This document shows positions 47,421 to 56,894 of a stretch of DNA of 64,000 bases, piece by piece. The notes below the pieces were generated by a model. It did not search any database and was not told the DNA's origin. It was given only the letters and a program-made list of their open reading frames with translations. The DNA is from Cupriavidus malaysiensis (lineage in GTDB: Bacteria > Pseudomonadota > Gammaproteobacteria > Burkholderiales > Burkholderiaceae): contig NZ_CP017754.1 in assembly GCF_001854325.1 (NCBI RefSeq), forward strand, positions 558,001 to 622,000. Direction: 5' to 3'. The position numbers were made by a program, and so were the translations under genes. The first letter of the stretch is position 1. Each line of letters starts with the position of its first letter.

Positions 47421-48056
47421 ATGAAGAAATTCGCCGCCCTGTTTGCCATGCTTGCCGCTGTCAGCGGCCTGCTGATGTCCGCACCCGCCCAGGCCGTGCC
47501 CGTCGAAGGCAAGGACTACCAGGTGCTGAAGAACCCGCAAGCCGCGCCGGCCGGCAAGGTCGAGGTGATCGAGTTCTTCTGGTACGGTTGCCCGCACTGC
47601 TTCGACTTCGAGCCCGAACTCGAGGCGTGGGTCAAGCGCCAGGGCAAGGACGTGGTGTTCAAGCGCGTGCCGGTGGCATTCCGCGACGACCTGCTGCCGC
47701 ACACCAAGATCTTCTATGCGCTGGAGGCGCTCGGCAAGCTCGACGCCATGCACGCCAAGGTCTTCAATGCCATCCACGTCGACCGCAAACGCATGGTCGA
47801 TCCCAACGAGATCGCCGACCTGATGGCCAAGAACGGCATCGACCGCAAGGCCTTCCTCGACGCCTACAACTCGTTCTCGGTCAATACCAATTCGCAGCGT
47901 GCCAACAAGATTGCCGATGCCTACAAGATCGACGGCGTGCCGACCGTGGTGATCCAGGGCAAGTACGAGACCTCGCCGTCCATCGCAGGCAGCAAGGCCG
48001 CGGCCATCCAGGCCATGGACTTCCTGGTCACCGGCGTGCGCGACAAGAAGATGTGA
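47421..48056 (+). CDS. dsbA: Thiol:disulfide interchange protein DsbA
   Basis: A 211-residue periplasmic oxidase of secreted proteins. The signal peptide ends near residue 25 (SAPAQA-VPVEG). The thioredoxin-fold active site is CPHC at 57-60, and the cis-Pro loop is GVPTVVIQGKY. An alpha-helical insertion lies between, as expected. It would be kept oxidised by DsbB, which is not in this window. The order argS-SPOR-dsbA supports the call. Confidence 0.95.
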   Translation: MKKFAALFAMLAAVSGLLMSAPAQAVPVEGKDYQVLKNPQAAPAGKVEVIEFFWYGCPHCFDFEPELEAWVKRQGKDVVFKRVPVAFRDDLLPHTKIFYALEALGKLDAMHAKVFNAIHVDRKRMVDPNEIADLMAKNGIDRKAFLDAYNSFSVNTNSQRANKIADAYKIDGVPTVVIQGKYETSPSIAGSKAAAIQAMDFLVTGVRDKKM

Positions 48057-48148
48057 TGCGGCGCGGGCCGCGCGACGCGGCCCGCTTTGCCGGTCCGGAT
48101 TCCGGGATCGCCCCGATCCCCCCGGATCCTCCGGAGTACCCGATCCCG

Positions 48149-48973
48149 ATGCGAGCCCAGAAGGTCTTCCTCACCGGTGCTTCCAGCGGCCTGGGCCAGG
48201 CGCTCGCCAGGGAATACGCCGCCCGCGGCGCCATTCTCGGGCTGGTCGGCCGCCGCGAGGCGGCCTTGCGGGAACTCGCCGCGAGCCTGCCCAACCCCAA
48301 CGCGGCGCGCGTCTACGCCGCCGACGTCCGCGATGCCGATGCGATGGCAGCGGCCGCGCAGGATTTCCTCGACCATTTCGGCTGTCCCGACATCGTCGTC
48401 GCCAATGCCGGCGTTTCCGTCGGCACCGTGGCCGGCGAGCGAGAGGACCTGGCTGCCTTCCGCCTGGTGATGGACACCAACTGGTTCGGCGTGCTCACCA
48501 CCTTCCAGCCGTTCCTGCAGCCGATGCGCGCCGCCGAACGCGGCGCCGGTGGCTGGCGCGGCACGCTGGTCGGCATCGCCAGCGTGGCCGGCGTGCGCGG
48601 GCTGCCGGGCGCCGGCGCCTACAGTGCCTCCAAGTCGGCGGTGATCAAGCTGCTGGAAAGCCTGCGGCTGGAAGAGCGCGCCAACGGTATCCGCGTGGTC
48701 ACCATCGCGCCCGGCTACATCCGCACGCCGATGACGGCGCACAACCCCTACCGCATGCCCTTCCTGATGGATGCGGACGTGTTCGCCCGCAAGGCCGTGC
48801 GGGCCATCGCGGCGGGGCGGCGCTTCGCCGTCGTTCCCTGGCAGATGGGCGTGGTGGCGGGCATCCTGCACGTGCTGCCGCGCTGGCTCTACGATGCCCT
48901 GGCCGCCCGCGCGCCGCGCAAGCCGCGCAAGCCGGACCCGGGCAGCGCGCCGCCACCCGGCGCTTCCGCCTGA
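48149..48973 (+). CDS. Short-chain dehydrogenase/reductase
   Basis: A 274-residue SDR with the cofactor motif TGASSGLG (about 9-16), NAGVSVG, catalytic Ser near SVAG, and Tyr-x3-Lys (YSASKSA). An Arg at LVGRREA suggests NADPH preference. The C-terminal part is basic and Pro-rich. The substrate is not evident. ATG 48149; it lies 92 bp after dsbA and overlaps the BtuF-like gene by 1 bp. Confidence 0.9.
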   Translation: MRAQKVFLTGASSGLGQALAREYAARGAILGLVGRREAALRELAASLPNPNAARVYAADVRDADAMAAAAQDFLDHFGCPDIVVANAGVSVGTVAGEREDLAAFRLVMDTNWFGVLTTFQPFLQPMRAAERGAGGWRGTLVGIASVAGVRGLPGAGAYSASKSAVIKLLESLRLEERANGIRVVTIAPGYIRTPMTAHNPYRMPFLMDADVFARKAVRAIAAGRRFAVVPWQMGVVAGILHVLPRWLYDALAARAPRKPRKPDPGSAPPPGASA

Positions 48974-49815
48974 TGTGGCGCGACGCCGCCGGCCAGGCGC
49001 ACGGGCGCGCCGGCGCGGGCGCCCGCATCGCCTCGCTGGTACCGTCCATCACCGAACTGCTGTGGGCGCTCGGCCTGGGGCCGCAACTGGTGGCGCGCAC
49101 GGGCTTCTGCGTCCATCCGGCGCCGCAGGTGCGCGCGGTCCCGAAGGTCGGCGGCACCAAGGACGTGCAGCTGGAGCGCCTGCGCGCGCTGGCGCCGACC
49201 CATGTGGTGGTCAATGTCGATGAGAACCGGCGCGAGACGGTGGAGGCCATCCGTGCCTTCGTGCCGCACGTGATCGTCACCCATCCCTGTGCGCCGGAAG
49301 ATAACCTGACACTGTACCGGCTGCTCGGCGGCATCTTTGCGCGCGAGCGCGAAGCCGAGGCCCTGTGCGGCCGGCTGGAGGCGGCGCTGGCCGCGGTGCG
49401 GGCGCAGTCCTGGCCGGCCCGGCGCGTGCTCTACGCGATCTGGCAGGATCCCTGGATGACGGTGTCGCGCGACACCTATATCAGCCGCATGCTGTCCCTG
49501 GTCGGCTGGCAGACCTGGCCGCCGGCGGAGCTGGCGGCGGCAGCGGGGGAGGCCTGCGCCGGCGGCGACTGTGCCCGCCCCAATGCGCCCGGCGCGCGCT
49601 ATCCCAGCTTCCGCTGGAGCGAGGCGCTGGTGCGCCAGTTCGACCTGGTGCTGCTGGCGAGCGAGCCCTACCGCTTCACCGAAGACCACGCCGATGCGCT
49701 CGAGCGCCAGCTCGGCATGCCGGTGCTGCCGATCGATGGCGAGATGGTTTCCTGGTACGGCAGCCGCGCCATCGACGGCATCGCTTACCTGGCGGCCTTC
49801 GCGCGCCAGGCCTGA
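48973..49815 (+). CDS. BtuF-like cobalamin-binding protein without a signal peptide
   Basis: A 280-residue protein of the helical-backbone metal receptor family. IASLVPSITELLWALGLGPQLVARTGFCVHP is the classic BtuF start, followed by VPKVGGTKDVQLERLRALAPTHVVVNVDENRRE and a closing region DGEMVSWYGSRAIDGIAYL. No Sec signal or lipobox precedes the fold, which is unusual for a periplasmic receptor, and no BtuC or BtuD genes are nearby. It may therefore act in the cytoplasm or the true start may differ. Confidence 0.85.
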   Translation: MWRDAAGQAHGRAGAGARIASLVPSITELLWALGLGPQLVARTGFCVHPAPQVRAVPKVGGTKDVQLERLRALAPTHVVVNVDENRRETVEAIRAFVPHVIVTHPCAPEDNLTLYRLLGGIFAREREAEALCGRLEAALAAVRAQSWPARRVLYAIWQDPWMTVSRDTYISRMLSLVGWQTWPPAELAAAAGEACAGGDCARPNAPGARYPSFRWSEALVRQFDLVLLASEPYRFTEDHADALERQLGMPVLPIDGEMVSWYGSRAIDGIAYLAAFARQA

Positions 49816-49859
49816 GGGCGGCGGGCCTGAGGGCGCCGGGACCGGCCCGGCGCCGGCGC

Positions 49860-50936
49860 TCACGCCGCGCTGAAGCGGATCACGCCGTCGGCATCGAGCC
49901 GGCGCACCACGCGGCCCTCGTGCCATAACAGATGCAGGTGGGCCAGTGCCTCGCCCATGGCGAAGGTCATCTGGTGGATGTCGAACTGGCGGCGGAACAT
50001 CACGCCGACGATGTCGTGCGCGCTGCACGGCTTGGCGGCGCAGGCTTCCAGGGTCTCGGCCAGCCGCTCGACGTGGTGCTCGCGCAACTGCAGGATGCGC
50101 GTGTGCAGGTTGCGGAAGGGGCGGCCGTGCGACGGCAGGATCAGCACCTCCGCGGGCAGTCCCTCGTACTTGCCGAGCGAGTCGAGGTAGAGCTTGAGCG
50201 GATTGCCTTCCGGCTCCATGTCGAACACGCTGACATTGGTGGAAATGCGCGGCAGCACCATGTCGCCGGAGATCAGCACCCCGGTGGCGTCGTTGTACAG
50301 CGCCACGTGCTCGGGCGCGTGGCCGTAGCCGGTGATCACGCGCCAGCCGGCGCTGGCCGGGTCGGCGCCGATCGCCACGGTGTCGCCATCCATCAGGCGG
50401 CGGTATTGGGTGGGCAGGTCAGGCACCAGCGAGGGGTAGTAGCTCTTGCGCGCGCGCAGCTTCTCCAGGCTGTCGGGGTCGTTCAGGCCGTGGCGGGCGA
50501 AGTGGCTGGCGGCAAAGTCGCCGCCGGCATTGGAGCCGGCACCATTGCCGCCGCCCATGACGCGCGCGCTCATGTAGTCGCCCAGGCTCATCCACAGGCG
50601 CACGTCCCAGCGCTTGCACAGCCAGGCCGCCAGGCCGACGTGGTCGGGGTGGCAGTGCGTGACCAGCACGCGCAGCACCGGCAGGCCCTCCAGTTCGTTC
50701 GCGAACACTTTCTCCCAGTTGGCCTGGATGGTGTCGTTACTGATGCCGCAGTCGACGATGGTCCAGCCGTCGCGCCCGTCGAGGCGGTCGCGCAGCAGCC
50801 ACAGGTTGATATGGTCGAGCGCGAACGGCAGCGGCATGCGCAGCCAGTACACGCCGGGGGCCACCTGCTGCCGCGTGCCGGGCTCGGGCATGGTGTCGCC
50901 GAACGGGTATTGGAGTTGGTGTTCGAGTGCGTTCAT
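49860..50936 (-). CDS. MBL-fold metallo-hydrolase under LiuR-type control
   Basis: A 358-residue metallo-beta-lactamase-fold hydrolase. The metal motif is THCHPDH (His94, His96, Asp98, His99), with further ligands in GYGHAPEH and SGDMVLP. A C-terminal winged-helix-like tail (residues 300-358: LREHHVERLAETLEACAAKPCSAHDIVG) is common in this subgroup. ATG 50936 is preferred to the in-frame ATG at 51131, which falls in the operator region. It is divergent from the MerR-type regulator, with a 22-bp palindrome between them. A thioester-hydrolase role is possible. Confidence 0.87.
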   Translation of the reverse strand: MNALEHQLQYPFGDTMPEPGTRQQVAPGVYWLRMPLPFALDHINLWLLRDRLDGRDGWTIVDCGISNDTIQANWEKVFANELEGLPVLRVLVTHCHPDHVGLAAWLCKRWDVRLWMSLGDYMSARVMGGGNGAGSNAGGDFAASHFARHGLNDPDSLEKLRARKSYYPSLVPDLPTQYRRLMDGDTVAIGADPASAGWRVITGYGHAPEHVALYNDATGVLISGDMVLPRISTNVSVFDMEPEGNPLKLYLDSLGKYEGLPAEVLILPSHGRPFRNLHTRILQLREHHVERLAETLEACAAKPCSAHDIVGVMFRRQFDIHQMTFAMGEALAHLHLLWHEGRVVRRLDADGVIRFSAA

Positions 50937-51070
50937 GGGGAGTCTCGCTGGTCTTGAGCCCTGCGCTTGCTGGGCCGGCGCTTGCCGGCGGGCGGGCTTC
51001 TCGTGGTGCTTGCTGTCGTGGCCGCGGCCGATCCGGGTGGGTTGTCTCCCGCGGTTGCCAGCCGCCGGGC

Positions 51071-51092
51071 TTGACGCTAACGTTAACGTCAA
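51071..51092. promoter_or_regulatory. Near-perfect 22-bp LiuR-type operator, site 1
   Basis: TTGACGCTAAC and its near complement GTTAACGTCAA form a palindrome with one mismatched pair. It lies between the divergent metallo-hydrolase and MerR-regulator genes. The form (TTGACG with a central ACGT or GTTA core) is that expected for LiuR/GnyR-type regulators. Confidence 0.75.
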
Positions 51093-51139
51093 TCCGAACG
51101 GCGCGTCGTCCATCTTAAGCGAAAACTTCATTACATATC

Positions 51140-51151
51140 GAACGACCGTTC
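51140..51151. promoter_or_regulatory. GAACG-AC-CGTTC inverted repeat
   Basis: A 12-bp dyad with 5-bp arms, 16 bp upstream of the MerR-regulator ATG. It shares CGACCGTTC with the operator at 28922, so one TetR-type regulator might act at both sites. Confidence 0.45.
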
Positions 51152-51167
51152 ATTTTTTCGAAGCCTC

Positions 51168-51590
51168 ATGTCATCCAGCCAGACCACGACCTACACCATC
51201 ACCGAGCTCTCGCGCGAGTTCGAGGTGACGCCGCGCGCCATCCGTTTCTACGAGGACCAAGGTCTGCTGGCACCGGAGCGGACCGGCTCCGGCGGCCGCA
51301 CGCGGGTCTATAGCGCGCGTGAGCGGACCCGCCTGAAGTTGACGCTGCGTGGAAAAAGGTTGGGACTCACTCTCAATGAGATCCGCGAGATACTGGATCT
51401 GTATGAGTCGCCTGGCGATACGGTGCCGCAGCTCGAGCGTTTCCTGCATGCGTTGGCGGACCATCGCGGCGCGCTCCAGCGGCAGCTGGAAGACCTGCAG
51501 GCCCAACTGGCCGAGATCGACCAGCACGAGCGCCATTGCCGTGACCTGCTGCAGGAGCAGCTGCGGGGGCAGCGGCCGGCACGAGCCTGA
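51168..51590 (+). CDS. liuR: MerR-family regulator, LiuR/GnyR type
   Basis: A 140-residue MerR protein. The helix-turn-helix (about 8-75: YTITELSREFEVTPRAIRFYEDQGLLAPERTGSGGRTRVYSARER) leads to a coiled-coil dimerisation helix and a short C-terminal tail with no metal-binding cysteines beyond one HCRD. That matches LiuR/GnyR regulators of branched-chain and acyl-CoA catabolism, not metal sensors. Palindromic operators occur upstream of it and upstream of the thioesterase, which implies autoregulation and control of both neighbours. Confidence 0.85.
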   Translation: MSSSQTTTYTITELSREFEVTPRAIRFYEDQGLLAPERTGSGGRTRVYSARERTRLKLTLRGKRLGLTLNEIREILDLYESPGDTVPQLERFLHALADHRGALQRQLEDLQAQLAEIDQHERHCRDLLQEQLRGQRPARA

Positions 51591-51677
51591 TCCGGCTCTT
51601 ATCGCCCGGCGCAGAGGTTCTCACGCGCTCTCACGCGGATGCCGGAGGATCGCTCCAGGCCGGCTGCGGCAATCAAG

Positions 51678-51699
51678 TTGACGTTTACGTAAACGTCAA
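51678..51699. promoter_or_regulatory. Perfect 22-bp LiuR-type operator, site 2
   Basis: TTGACGTTTAC followed by its exact reverse complement, 48 bp before the thioesterase ATG. It is the second site of the same form as 51071-51092. Confidence 0.8.
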
Positions 51700-51747
51700 T
51701 AAAATAGAGCGGCTTCCACGGATGCCGGACGAACCAGGATTTCCCTC

Positions 51748-52224
51748 ATGACCGCCTTGCCCGACGCTTCCATCCCGCCCGAACCCCAGACCCTCGGCGC
51801 GCAGCGCGCCGACGCGATCGCCACCAGCTTCGCGCGCCAGGGCCTGATGACCACCTTCGGCGCCACTCTGACACGGGTCGCGCACGGTGAGGTCGAGATC
51901 GCGATGCCCTGGTCCGAGCGCGTCACCCAGCAGCACGGTTTCTTCCACGGCGGCGCGGTCGGCGCGCTGGCGGACAGCGCCTGTGGCTATGCGGCGCTGT
52001 CGGTGGTGGGCGAGGGCGAGGCCGGGTTGACCGCCGAGTACAAGATCAACCTGCTGTCGCCGGCCCAGGGTGAGCGCCTGGTGGCGGTGGGCCGGGTGGT
52101 CAAGCCGGGGCGGACGCTGATCGTGGCCCAGGGCGACGTTTTCACCGAGAGCGGCGGGCGGCGCAAGGCTGTGGCGACCATGTTGATGACCTTGTGCGTG
52201 GTGCGCACACTGGATCACGTCTGA
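51748..52224 (+). CDS. PaaI-family hotdog thioesterase
   Basis: A 158-residue thioesterase of the hotdog fold. The catalytic helix region is [25 protein letters not shown], with a following [26 protein letters not shown] sheet and a terminal helix. Such enzymes cleave acyl-CoA thioesters. The start has a perfect LiuR-type palindrome upstream, so it is probably induced with acyl-CoA breakdown. aceK follows 127 bp later. Confidence 0.9.
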   Translation: MTALPDASIPPEPQTLGAQRADAIATSFARQGLMTTFGATLTRVAHGEVEIAMPWSERVTQQHGFFHGGAVGALADSACGYAALSVVGEGEAGLTAEYKINLLSPAQGERLVAVGRVVKPGRTLIVAQGDVFTESGGRRKAVATMLMTLCVVRTLDHV

Positions 52225-52351
52225 GGCAACGCGGCGGACGAGGCGCCGCCGCCGCGCGGGCCGCCGGCCCGGTCCGCACGGCGCGCGCCGGCGCGAAGCC
52301 GCGAACGAACCCCATTACAATTCCCGTACCGCCGCCGTTTCCGCGCCCGCC

Positions 52352-54178
52352 ATGTCCCACTTTCCCAAGCTGCTCTCGTCGCAGATCGCCTTCGATGTGG
52401 CGCGGACCATGCTCGACGGCTTCGACAAGCATTACCGGCTGTTCCGCGAGGCCGGGCAGCAGGCCAAGGCAAGGTTCGAGGCCGGCGACTGGCAGGGCCT
52501 GCAGCAGATCCAGCGTGATCGCATCGACTTCTACAATGAGCGCGTGCGCGAGACCAGCCTGATCCTGGAGGATGAGTACGACGCCGAGCGCATCGAGAAC
52601 GGTATCTGGCAGCAGATCAAGCTGCACTACATCGGGCTGCTGACCAACCACCACCAGCCCGAACTGGCCGAGACCTTCTTCAACTCGGTGTGCACGCGCC
52701 TGCTGCACCGTTCCTATTTCAACAACGACTTCATCTTCGTGCGCCCGGCCATCTCGACCGAGTACATCGAGAACGAGGAGTCGCCGACGCGGCCGACCTA
52801 CCGCGCCTACTATCCCGGCAGCCGCGAAGGCATGGCCGCCTGCTTCGAGCGCATCGTCCACAATTTCCAGCTCGAGCGGCCGTTCGAAGACCTGCCGCGC
52901 GACATCGGCTACGTGGTGCGCGCGATCGGCGAACAGTTCGGCGAATTCCGCATCGCGCCCAATTTCCAGGTGCATGTGCTGTCCTCGCTGTTCTTCCGCC
53001 ACAAGACTGCCTTCATCATCGGGCGCGTGCTCAACGGCGACCGCAGCTACCCGCTGGTGATCCCCATCGTGCATGGCCCCTCGGGCGGGCTGGCGCTGGA
53101 CGCCGTGCTGCTGGACAAGGAGCAGGTGCTGATCCTGTTCTCCTTCTCGCACTCCTACTTCCTGGTCGACATGGAGATCCCGTCGGCCTACGTCACCTTC
53201 CTGCGTGACCTGATGCCGCGCAAGCCGCGCGCGGAGATCTACACCTCGCTGGGGCTGCAGAAGCAGGGCAAGAACCTCTTCTATCGCGATTTCCTCCATC
53301 ACCTGCAGCATTCCTCGGACAAGTTCATTGTCGCGCCGGGCATCAAGGGCCTGGTGATGCTGGTGTTCACGCTGCCGTCGTTTCCCTATGTGTTCAAGGT
53401 GATCAAGGACTTCTACCCGGCACCCAAGGAAACCACCCGCGAGCAGGTCAAGTCCAAGTACCAGCTCGTCAAGCAGCACGACCGGGTCGGACGCATGGCC
53501 GACACGCTCGAGTATTCCGGCGTGGCGTTCCCGCTGTCGCGCTTCGACGAGGCGCTGGTGCGCGAACTGGAGCGGCATGCGCCGTCGATGGTCGAGTACC
53601 AGCGCGCCAAGGACGGCGGCGAGGAAATCGTGGTGCGCCACCTGTACATCGAGCGCCGCATGACCCCGCTGAACCTCTGGCTGCAGGAGGGCAGCGACGC
53701 GCAGGTGGAGCACGGCATCATCGAGTACGGCAACGCCGTCAAGGAACTGATCGCCGCCAACATCTTCCCGGGCGACATGTTGTACAAGAACTTCGGCGTC
53801 ACGCGCCACGGGCGCGTGGTGTTCTACGACTATGACGAGATCGAGTACCTGACCGACTGCAACGTGCGCCATGTGCCGCAGCCCCGCAACGAAGAGGAGG
53901 AAATGTCCGGCGAGATCTGGTACACCGTGCGGCCGCACGACATCTTTCCGGAAACGTACCGTACCTTCCTGCTCGGCGACCCGCGCGTGCGCGCCGCCTT
54001 CCTGCGGCACCACGAGGACTTCTTCGACCCTGCCATGTGGCAGGCGCAAAAGGACCGGCTGCTGGCCGGCCATCTTCATGATTTCTATGCCTACCAGACA
54101 TCGGAACGCTTCATCAACCGCTATGGCAGCCCGGCGCCCCGCGCCGGCGGCGAGCCGCAGGCAAGGAGGGCAGCATGA
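52352..54178 (+). CDS. aceK: Isocitrate dehydrogenase kinase/phosphatase
   Basis: A 608-residue AceK, which phosphorylates isocitrate dehydrogenase when cells grow on acetate or fatty acids and so sends isocitrate to the glyoxylate shunt. It matches AceK over its length: the N-terminal regulatory part ([30 protein letters not shown]), then [31 protein letters not shown], and the kinase core with [21 protein letters not shown], where the metal-binding Asp (YDYDE) is visible. No aceA or aceB is next to it. The stop overlaps the carbonic anhydrase start by 4 bp. Confidence 0.96.
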   Translation: MSHFPKLLSSQIAFDVARTMLDGFDKHYRLFREAGQQAKARFEAGDWQGLQQIQRDRIDFYNERVRETSLILEDEYDAERIENGIWQQIKLHYIGLLTNHHQPELAETFFNSVCTRLLHRSYFNNDFIFVRPAISTEYIENEESPTRPTYRAYYPGSREGMAACFERIVHNFQLERPFEDLPRDIGYVVRAIGEQFGEFRIAPNFQVHVLSSLFFRHKTAFIIGRVLNGDRSYPLVIPIVHGPSGGLALDAVLLDKEQVLILFSFSHSYFLVDMEIPSAYVTFLRDLMPRKPRAEIYTSLGLQKQGKNLFYRDFLHHLQHSSDKFIVAPGIKGLVMLVFTLPSFPYVFKVIKDFYPAPKETTREQVKSKYQLVKQHDRVGRMADTLEYSGVAFPLSRFDEALVRELERHAPSMVEYQRAKDGGEEIVVRHLYIERRMTPLNLWLQEGSDAQVEHGIIEYGNAVKELIAANIFPGDMLYKNFGVTRHGRVVFYDYDEIEYLTDCNVRHVPQPRNEEEEMSGEIWYTVRPHDIFPETYRTFLLGDPRVRAAFLRHHEDFFDPAMWQAQKDRLLAGHLHDFYAYQTSERFINRYGSPAPRAGGEPQARRAA

Positions 54179-54846
54179 GTGAGGCCATCGCCCAGTTGTT
54201 CCGCAACAACCGCGAGTGGGTGGACCGCGTCAATGCCGAAGACCCCGCCTTCTTCACGCGCCTGGCCAACCAGCAGGCGCCGGAGTACCTGTGGATCGGC
54301 TGCTCCGACTCGCGCGTGCCCGCCAACCAGATCCTCGGCCTGGCGCCGGGCGAGGTCTTCGTCCACCGCAACATCGCCAATGTGATCGCCCACAGCGACC
54401 TGAACGCGCTGGCGGTGATCCAGTTCGCGGTCGATGTGCTCAAGGTGCGCCACATCACCGTGGTCGGCCACTATGGCTGCAGCGGCGTCAAGGTCGCGCT
54501 CAAGCGCGAGCGCATCGGCCTGGCCGACAACTGGCTGCGCCATGTGCGCGACGTGGCCGACAAGCACGAGGCCTACCTGGGCACCATCCTGCGTGAGGAG
54601 GATGCCCATACGCGGCTGTGCGAGCTCAACGTGATCGAGCAGGTCGGCAATATCTGCCACACCACCGTGCTGCAGGATGCCTGGGCGCGCGGCCAGGAAG
54701 TGACGGTGTACGGCTGGATCTACGGCGTATCCGACGGCCTGCTGCGCGACCTCGGCATGGCCGCCAGCAGCAACGAGGAACTGCTGGCGCAGACGCAGGC
54801 GGCCTACCGCCAGTTCGGCGAGCCGCCGCAGGCGTCGATCCGCTGA
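54175..54846 (+). CDS. can: Beta-class carbonic anhydrase
   Basis: A 223-residue beta-carbonic anhydrase. Zinc ligands Cys43 (IGCSDSRVP), His99 and Cys102 (VGHYGCSGV) and the Asp45-Arg47 catalytic dyad are present. It interconverts CO2 and bicarbonate, which feeds carboxylases. Its ATG overlaps the aceK stop (ATGA), so it is probably coupled with aceK. Confidence 0.95.
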   Translation: MSEAIAQLFRNNREWVDRVNAEDPAFFTRLANQQAPEYLWIGCSDSRVPANQILGLAPGEVFVHRNIANVIAHSDLNALAVIQFAVDVLKVRHITVVGHYGCSGVKVALKRERIGLADNWLRHVRDVADKHEAYLGTILREEDAHTRLCELNVIEQVGNICHTTVLQDAWARGQEVTVYGWIYGVSDGLLRDLGMAASSNEELLAQTQAAYRQFGEPPQASIR

Positions 54847-54906
54847 AGGCGCTGCCGGCCGCCCGGTCACCCCCATCCCCCATTCCCCATCCAAAGGAGA
54901 CAGAAG

Positions 54907-56088
54907 ATGCAAGACCCTATCGTCATCGTATCGGCCGTGCGCACGCCCATGGCCGCTTTCCAGGGCGAGTTCGCCTCGCTCACGGCCCCGCAGCTCGGCG
55001 CCGCCGCCATCCGCGCCGCGGTGGAGCGCGCCGGCCTCAAGCCGGAGCAGGTCGAGGAAGTGGTGTTCGGCTGCGTGCTGCCGGCCGGCCAGGGCCAGGC
55101 GCCGGCGCGCCAGGCTGCGCTTGGCGCGGGCCTGCCGCTGTCGGTGGGCTGCACCACGGTCAACAAGATGTGCGGCTCCGGCATGCGTGCGGCCATGAAC
55201 GTGTTCGACGGCCTGCTGGCCGGCTCCTTCGAGATCGCGGTGGCCGGCGGCATGGAAAGCATGACCAATGCGCCCTACCTGATTCCCAAGGGCCGCGGCG
55301 GCTACCGCATCGGCCACGGCATGATCTATGACCACATGATGCTGGACGGCCTCGAGGATGCCTACGACAAGGGCCGCGCCATGGGAACCTTCGGCGAGGA
55401 CTGCGCGGCCAAGTACGGCTTCACGCGCGAGCAGCAGGACACCTTCGCCATCGAGAGCGTGCGCCGCGCCCAGCAGGCCACCGAGGCTGGCGACTTCCGC
55501 TGGGAGATCACGCCGGTGACCGTGTCCGGCAAGGGCGGCGACACGGTGATCGACACCGACGAAGGCCCGCGCCGCATCAAGCTCGACAAGATCCCGTCGC
55601 TCAAGCCGGCCTTCGCCAAGGACGGCACCATCACCGCCGCTTCGTCCTCGTCGATCAATGACGGCGCCTCGGCGCTGGTGATGATGCGCGAATCCACCGC
55701 GGCCCGCCTCGGCCTGGTGCCGCTGGCACGCATGCTCGGCCACACCACCCATGCGCAGGCGCCCGGCTGGTTCACCACCGCGCCGGTCGAGGCGATCGCC
55801 AAGCTGTACCGCAAGCTCGACTGGAACACCGGCAGCGTCGACCTGTTCGAGATCAACGAGGCCTTCGCGGTGGTGCCGATGGCGGCCATGCACGACCTGG
55901 AGATCCCGCGCGACAAGGTCAATATCCACGGCGGCGCCTGCGCGCTGGGCCATCCGATCGGTGCCTCGGGGGCGCGTATCATGACCACGCTGATCGGCGC
56001 GCTGCGCAAGACCGGCGGCAAGCGGGGCGTGGCCAGCCTGTGCATCGGCGGTGGCGAAGCCACCGCGGTCGGCATCGAGCTGGTCTGA
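54907..56088 (+). CDS. Acetyl-CoA C-acyltransferase (thiolase)
   Basis: A 393-residue thiolase. Active-site Cys89 (NKMCGSGMRA), His349 (GGACALGHPIGASG) and Cys379 (CIGGGEA) are all present. It can condense or cleave acetoacetyl-CoA or longer 3-ketoacyl-CoA. Its neighbours are an SDR, an acyl-CoA dehydrogenase and the LiuR-controlled thioesterase, so a catabolic role in beta-oxidation or amino acid breakdown is likely. A GGAGA site precedes ATG 54907. Confidence 0.93.
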   Translation: MQDPIVIVSAVRTPMAAFQGEFASLTAPQLGAAAIRAAVERAGLKPEQVEEVVFGCVLPAGQGQAPARQAALGAGLPLSVGCTTVNKMCGSGMRAAMNVFDGLLAGSFEIAVAGGMESMTNAPYLIPKGRGGYRIGHGMIYDHMMLDGLEDAYDKGRAMGTFGEDCAAKYGFTREQQDTFAIESVRRAQQATEAGDFRWEITPVTVSGKGGDTVIDTDEGPRRIKLDKIPSLKPAFAKDGTITAASSSSINDGASALVMMRESTAARLGLVPLARMLGHTTHAQAPGWFTTAPVEAIAKLYRKLDWNTGSVDLFEINEAFAVVPMAAMHDLEIPRDKVNIHGGACALGHPIGASGARIMTTLIGALRKTGGKRGVASLCIGGGEATAVGIELV

Positions 56089-56156
56089 GCCAGGTGCGGC
56101 GCCGGCCTCAGCGGGCCGGCCCCGTGCAACCCCTTCCCTGATCTAGGAGCCCATCC

Positions 56157-56837
56157 GTGTCCACAGTCCTCATTCTCGGCGCCTCGCGCGGCATCGGCCT
56201 GGAGTTCGTGCGCCAGTACCGCGCCGACGGCCATCGCGTGATCGCCACCGCGCGCAGCGAGGCCGGCATCGAGGCCTTGCAGGCGCTCGGCGCCGAAGCG
56301 CATCGCGTCGACCTGACGGATCCGGCCGCGGTGGCCGGCCTGGGCTGGAAGCTCGACGGCGAAGCCGTCGACGTGGCCATCTACAACGCCGGCGTGATCG
56401 GCCCGCGCAGCGAGGGCGCGCAGCCCGTGCAGCAGCAGGACTTCGACGAGGTCATGCACGTCAACGTGCTCGGGCCGATGATGGCGCTGCCGCTGCTGCT
56501 GCCCCTGGTCGAGGCCGGCCGCGGCGGCCAGGGCGGCGTGCTGGCGGTGCTGTCGTCGCGCATGGGCAGCATCGGCGCCATGGACAGCAACCGCAGCTGG
56601 CTTTACCGCACCAGCAAGGCCGCGGTCAATGCCGTGCTCAAGTGCGTGTCGCTGGATGCGCGCCAGGCCACCTGTGTCGCGCTGCATCCGGGCTGGGTGC
56701 GCACCGACATGGGCGGGAGCGGGGCCGACCTCGCGGTGGAAGACAGCGTGGGCGGCATGCGGCGCGTGCTGGCCGGCGCGAGCCGGGCCGACAACGGCAG
56801 CTTCCACGCCTACGACGGCGCCGAGCTGCCCTGGTGA
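56157..56837 (+). CDS. Short-chain dehydrogenase/reductase, csgA-like
   Basis: A 226-residue SDR. The cofactor motif is GASRGIG (about 8-14), followed by VAIYNAGVIG, the catalytic Ser in LSSRMGS and the Tyr-x3-Lys YRTSKAA. The layout is close to C-factor-like SDRs. The start is GTG at 56157, with an AGGAG site before it. It lies between the thiolase and the acyl-CoA dehydrogenase; the substrate is unknown. Confidence 0.88.
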   Translation: MSTVLILGASRGIGLEFVRQYRADGHRVIATARSEAGIEALQALGAEAHRVDLTDPAAVAGLGWKLDGEAVDVAIYNAGVIGPRSEGAQPVQQQDFDEVMHVNVLGPMMALPLLLPLVEAGRGGQGGVLAVLSSRMGSIGAMDSNRSWLYRTSKAAVNAVLKCVSLDARQATCVALHPGWVRTDMGGSGADLAVEDSVGGMRRVLAGASRADNGSFHAYDGAELPW

Positions 56838-56894
56838 GCCCGGCACGGCGGGGCCGTGACGGTCCCGCCTGCCAGCCGCTCTATTTGACGGACA

